Under the pieces are notes generated by a model. It saw nothing but the letters and a program-made list of their open reading frames with translations. It did no database searches and was not told the origin of the DNA. A stretch of DNA of 8,193 nt from Acidobacteriota bacterium. Its GTDB lineage: Bacteria; Acidobacteriota; Vicinamibacteria; Vicinamibacterales; 2-12-FULL-66-21. The first letter of the stretch is position 1. Each line of letters begins with the position of its first letter. Below are positions 5,612 to 8,193 of the stretch, piece by piece. The position numbers were made by a program, and so were the translations under genes. The stretch lies in NCBI GenBank assembly GCA_020200195.1, contig JAIVJE010000316.1, forward strand, positions 1 to 8,193, written 5' to 3'.

Positions 5612-6771
5612 ATCGTCGCACCTTCGTGTTCAGCGCAACGCTGGGGGCCCTGAACCTCGGGCTGGGACGCCTGTCGTTCGGGCAGGGACGCTCGCGGCTC
5701 GAGTCTCTCGAAATCGACGTGCATGCACCCGACCTGCCTCTTTCCCCGCTCGGCATGCCCGGCCTTTTTCCCGGCAAAGTAGTCGAGGTGTTCCACGAGG
5801 AATCGATTGTCGATCGCCGTGTGTCGCGGGCGGCGATTCACACCATGCTGGAAGACGGCATGAAGGCGCTGACCGGAGAATCGATCTCACGCAATGCCTG
5901 GGCGCGATTCGTGGTGCCCGCGGATGTCGTGGCCATCAAGGTGAACCCCTCCGGCGTTCCGGGAACGGTCAGCTCGATCCCGCTGGTCCGCGAAGTCATC
6001 CAGGCGCTGAACTCGGTCGGTGTTCCGAACAAGAACATCATCGTCTACGACAGGAATTCGAATCAGCTGGAGGTGAACGGCTATCACGCGCTCGTTCCGC
6101 CAGGCGTCCGGGTCGTCGGGCTCGATCAGCGCTGGTCCGTTGAAGGAGAGACACGCGGCGGGTACGATCCGAATGTGTTCTGCGAGATGGACTGCTTCGG
6201 AGAGCGCGAAACGCGATCGTATCTCGCCAGTGTGGTGGCCACCGACGCCACCAAGATCATCAACCTGCCATGTCTGAAGGAACACAACGCTTCCGGCGTG
6301 ACCGGCTGCCTCAAGAACCTCGCGTACGGCTCTTTCAACAACGTCGCACGTACGCACGTCGACCCCAAAACCTACACCGACCCGGTGATCGCCGTGATGT
6401 GCACCGCTGCTCCGCTGCGCTCGAAGGCCGTCCTTCACATCATGGACGGGATTCGCGCGGTGTACCACAGTGGTCCCTTTGCCTGGAATCCGGATTTCGT
6501 CTGGGAGGCGAAAACGCTCCTGATCGGCACCGACCCGGTGGCGGTGGACCGGATTGAGCTCGAAATCGTGGAGCGGAAACGGCGAGAGGTTGGCGTCCCC
6601 TCGCTCTGGGATCACAACCCCGAATACCTCGGGACGAGCGCCGACATGCAGCGAAGTGCCCGCAAGAGCCCGTACTACCGGGAGCCGGGGCACATCAGGA
6701 CCGCTGCGGAGCTTGGACTGGGCAAATGGGAGCTGAACCAGATCGATCACCGAAAGTTGCGGGTCGTCTGA
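5608..6771 (+). CDS. Tat-exported DUF362 family protein
   Basis: A 387-residue DUF362 protein. Residues 2-25 form a twin-arginine signal (NRRTFVF, then SATLGALNLGLG, cleavage near FGQ). DUF362 landmarks are clear: VVAIKVNPSG (107-116), IPLVREVIQAL, NIIVYDRN (143-150), TKIINLPCLKEHNASGVTG (215-233) continuing into CLKNLAYGSFNN, MDGIRAVYHSGP (279-290) and LLIGTDPVAVDRIELE (304-319). The domain is found alone or fused to ferredoxin modules; its reaction is not settled, and this copy has no CxxCxxC ferredoxin motif. Cysteines at 192, 196, 222, 234 and 265 could bind a metal or Fe-S cluster, an inference consistent with Tat export of a folded cofactor protein. The start ATG overlaps the CocE stop (ATGA) and has GAGG 5 nt upstream, so the two are probably translationally coupled. 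A 46-nt gap to the propeller gene follows. Confidence 0.9.
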   Translation: MNRRTFVFSATLGALNLGLGRLSFGQGRSRLESLEIDVHAPDLPLSPLGMPGLFPGKVVEVFHEESIVDRRVSRAAIHTMLEDGMKALTGESISRNAWARFVVPADVVAIKVNPSGVPGTVSSIPLVREVIQALNSVGVPNKNIIVYDRNSNQLEVNGYHALVPPGVRVVGLDQRWSVEGETRGGYDPNVFCEMDCFGERETRSYLASVVATDATKIINLPCLKEHNASGVTGCLKNLAYGSFNNVARTHVDPKTYTDPVIAVMCTAAPLRSKAVLHIMDGIRAVYHSGPFAWNPDFVWEAKTLLIGTDPVAVDRIELEIVERKRREVGVPSLWDHNPEYLGTSADMQRSARKSPYYREPGHIRTAAELGLGKWELNQIDHRKLRVV

Positions 6772-6780
6772 TGATCTCGG

Positions 6781-6801
6781 GCCTCGTGCCTCCTGTCTCC
6801 T
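6781..6801. repeat. Short degenerate heptamer repeat (three units)
   Basis: Three consecutive 7-nt units fit the pattern GYCTCST: GCCTCGT, GCCTCCT and GTCTCCT, and a fourth decayed unit GACTTTT follows at 6802. They fill most of the 46-nt gap between the DUF362 and propeller genes. It may be a simple intergenic microsatellite; no function is evident. Confidence 0.4.
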
Positions 6802-6817
6802 GACTTTTCCAGGATCC

Positions 6818-7858
6818 ATGGCTCAGAACGCAATGAACTGGGTGACCCTGCTGGCGGCGAACGATCGCCGCGGGAAGACTTCTGGTGCCCGCAGAACGGG
6901 ACCGGACGAGTTGATCTGGAAGCTCGCGCTGCCCGAATCCGTTCGATCGAGCCCCGTACTCAGCGACGGTGTGGTGTACGTCACCTGTCGCGACGGACAC
7001 CTTTATGCGCTCGACAGCCGAACGGGAAAGGAGCGCTGGAAATTCCGGGCCGGCGCGGCGATCGATTCGACCCCGTCGATCTCGGGACACCTGGTGCTGT
7101 TCGGGTCCGACGACGGATCGCTCTACGCGGTGGACCGCACCGCCGGGCGGCTTTACTGGAGGGCGGAAGCTGGAGGGGCGATCTGGACCTCACCGGTAAT
7201 CCACGACGACAGCGTGTATTTCGGCTCCACTGACGGCGCGTTCAGGGCCGCCGACCGGAGTACAGGGAAGATCCGCTGGAGCCGCCAGATGGAAGGGCGC
7301 ATCTGCTCCACCGCGTACGCGTCCGGACAACTGGTCTACTTCGGGTGCAGTGACGGACGCATCTATGCGCTCGAGGGCTCTTCCGGAAAGGACGCCTGGA
7401 TCCATCAGGCCGGCGATGCGGTCATCGCCTCACCCGCGGTGGCTGACGGCGTGCTCCTCGCTGGTTCGGAGGACTACTTCTTTTACGCGCTCGACGCCGC
7501 AACCGGCAGGGTTCGTTGGAAGTTCGAGACCGATCTCGGCATCTATTCGTCAGCCGCCGTTACGGGCGGAAGGGTCTTCTTCGGTGGCAAGAACGGCTAC
7601 CTCTACGCGATCGCTCTCGCCGACGGGAAGGAAATCTGGAAATCGAAGCCGCTCCGCACGCTGACCGCGCCTCCCGTCGCTGGCGATTCGATCGTCTGCA
7701 TCCAGACCTTCTATGGCGCGACACAGGCGTACGACACGAGCACCGGTGAAGAGCTCTGGCGCGCCAATCTTGGCGGTTCTCTTCAGTCCACCCCGATCGT
7801 GACCGACGACGCGGTCTACATCGCCACTTATCCGGGCGTGCTCTATGCGCTTCGGTAA
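6818..7858 (+). CDS. Eight-bladed PQQ-like beta-propeller repeat protein (BamB-like)
   Basis: A 346-residue protein made almost wholly of PQQ-type propeller repeats. Each blade follows the scheme TG-xxx-W, SSPxxxDG-VY and DG-LYALD. The docking tryptophans are at 34, 74, 114, 154, 194, 234, 274 and 314, so there are eight blades. The C-terminal LYALR would close the ring with the N-terminal ELIWK strand, giving an eight-bladed disc as in BamB and quinoprotein dehydrogenases. No catalytic Asp/Glu pair or vicinal Cys of a quinoprotein dehydrogenase is apparent, so a binding or scaffolding role is more likely than PQQ catalysis. Unusually for this cluster, the N-terminus (MAQNAMNWVTLLAANDRRGK) is not a convincing signal peptide. 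The start is less certain than elsewhere: AGGA is only 3 nt before ATG 6818, and ATG 6833 is an alternative. Its 3' end overlaps the ApbE gene by 14 nt. Confidence 0.9.
   Translation: MAQNAMNWVTLLAANDRRGKTSGARRTGPDELIWKLALPESVRSSPVLSDGVVYVTCRDGHLYALDSRTGKERWKFRAGAAIDSTPSISGHLVLFGSDDGSLYAVDRTAGRLYWRAEAGGAIWTSPVIHDDSVYFGSTDGAFRAADRSTGKIRWSRQMEGRICSTAYASGQLVYFGCSDGRIYALEGSSGKDAWIHQAGDAVIASPAVADGVLLAGSEDYFFYALDAATGRVRWKFETDLGIYSSAAVTGGRVFFGGKNGYLYAIALADGKEIWKSKPLRTLTAPPVAGDSIVCIQTFYGATQAYDTSTGEELWRANLGGSLQSTPIVTDDAVYIATYPGVLYALR
6896..7855 (+). repeat. Eight 40-residue (120-nt) PQQ propeller repeats within the gene
   Basis: Residues 27-346 divide into eight units of exactly 40 residues. The conserved Trp (34 plus multiples of 40) and the Gly of the TG turn (70, 110, 150, 190, 230, 270, 310) keep perfect register with no insertion or deletion. 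The units differ in sequence, so this is an old duplication, not a recent tandem array. Confidence 0.85.
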
Positions 7859-8193
7859 CCAACGAGGTTTCGCGGTCGCTCTCCTGCTCCTCACGCAGTC
7901 GGCGTGGGCACAGACCGAGCCTGTCGCGCCCGTTCACCAGCAGCGCTACTGCATGGGAACGATGTTCGACATCATCGTGTATCACGTGCCCCGGGGGGAC
8001 GCGGAGCGGGCGATTCATGAGGCCTTCGAGGAGATCACCCGCCTCGATCACGTGCTGAGCCACTTCAAGCCGGACAGCGATCTGTCGAAACTCGTTCGCG
8101 AGGCGCGCAGAGGTTCCGTAGCCGTCGGGCCCAGCCTGTACGACGTCCTCCAGCAATCCATCATCGTGTCGCGCCGCTCGGGCGGGACGTTCG
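7845..8193 (+). CDS. apbE: ApbE-family FAD:protein FMN transferase, N-terminal part (cut by window end)
   Basis: The first 116 residues are visible. Residues 1-22 are a Sec signal peptide (RFGNQRGFAVALLLLTQSAWA, cleavage at AWA-Q). The mature N-terminus has the ApbE start motif RYCMGTMFDIIVY (34-46), a helix AERAIHEAFEEITRLDHVLSHF and the hallmark FKPDSDLSKL (74-83), which precedes the FAD-binding region. The sequence stops at SGGTF, just before the segment that in this family continues into the Mg/FAD site. ApbE attaches FMN covalently to Thr/Ser of exported redox proteins such as NqrB/NqrC, RnfG and FMN-binding domain proteins. ATG 7845 lies inside the propeller gene, 14 nt before its stop end, which implies co-translation; no strong ribosome site is seen. 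No protein visible in the window is a convincing flavinylation target, so the partner may lie further right. Confidence 0.9.
   Translation, partial: MRFGNQRGFAVALLLLTQSAWAQTEPVAPVHQQRYCMGTMFDIIVYHVPRGDAERAIHEAFEEITRLDHVLSHFKPDSDLSKLVREARRGSVAVGPSLYDVLQQSIIVSRRSGGTF

Noticed and set aside
1..8193. CRISPR array, tRNA/rRNA gene, insertion sequence or attachment site
   Set aside because: No spaced direct repeats, cloverleaf-like or rRNA-like segments, transposase motifs or terminal inverted repeats were seen on either strand by eye.

Overview
The window is GC-rich, densely coded bacterial DNA. Its best taxonomic hint is a remnant of an ADOP-type MacB/FtsX permease at the left end (N-terminus DLRYALRTLRRNPVFT). 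That family is hugely expanded in Acidobacteriota, so I infer an acidobacterium, perhaps class Vicinamibacteria. There is no RNA gene, CRISPR array, insertion sequence or gene-free stretch over 300 bases.

Left part, minus strand (1-1203): a broken ADOP permease gene that runs off the window edge, preceded by a small exported DUF4440/SnoaL-like protein. The permease remnant carries the N-terminal membrane anchor and part of the second periplasmic domain. Everything between is gone, and the three coding pieces lie in three reading frames.

Right part, plus strand (1329-8193, open at the right edge): a tight seven-gene run with gaps of 1, 27, 1, -4, 46 and -14 nt, most likely one operon starting in the 125-bp divergent intergenic region. 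Order: Tat-exported RidA-family protein; CBM9-like (DOMON-fold) protein; Tat-exported SelA/DgaE-like PLP-dependent enzyme; CocE/NonD-type S15 serine hydrolase with signal peptide; Tat-exported DUF362 protein; eight-bladed PQQ-like beta-propeller protein without an obvious signal; ApbE-type FAD:protein FMN transferase with signal peptide, cut by the window end.

Nearly every product appears to leave the cytoplasm, and three carry twin-arginine signals, which fits folded, cofactor-loaded enzymes. The most interesting idea is an extracytoplasmic catabolic pathway. In it a hydrolase (CocE) would open an ester or amide, a PLP enzyme of the SelA/DgaE fold would carry out elimination or lyase chemistry, and a periplasmic RidA would clear the reactive enamine/imine product. 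The CBM9-like and propeller proteins could bind substrate or scaffold. The DUF362 and ApbE proteins hint at a redox branch. The substrate is unknown and the pathway is inferred from gene content only.
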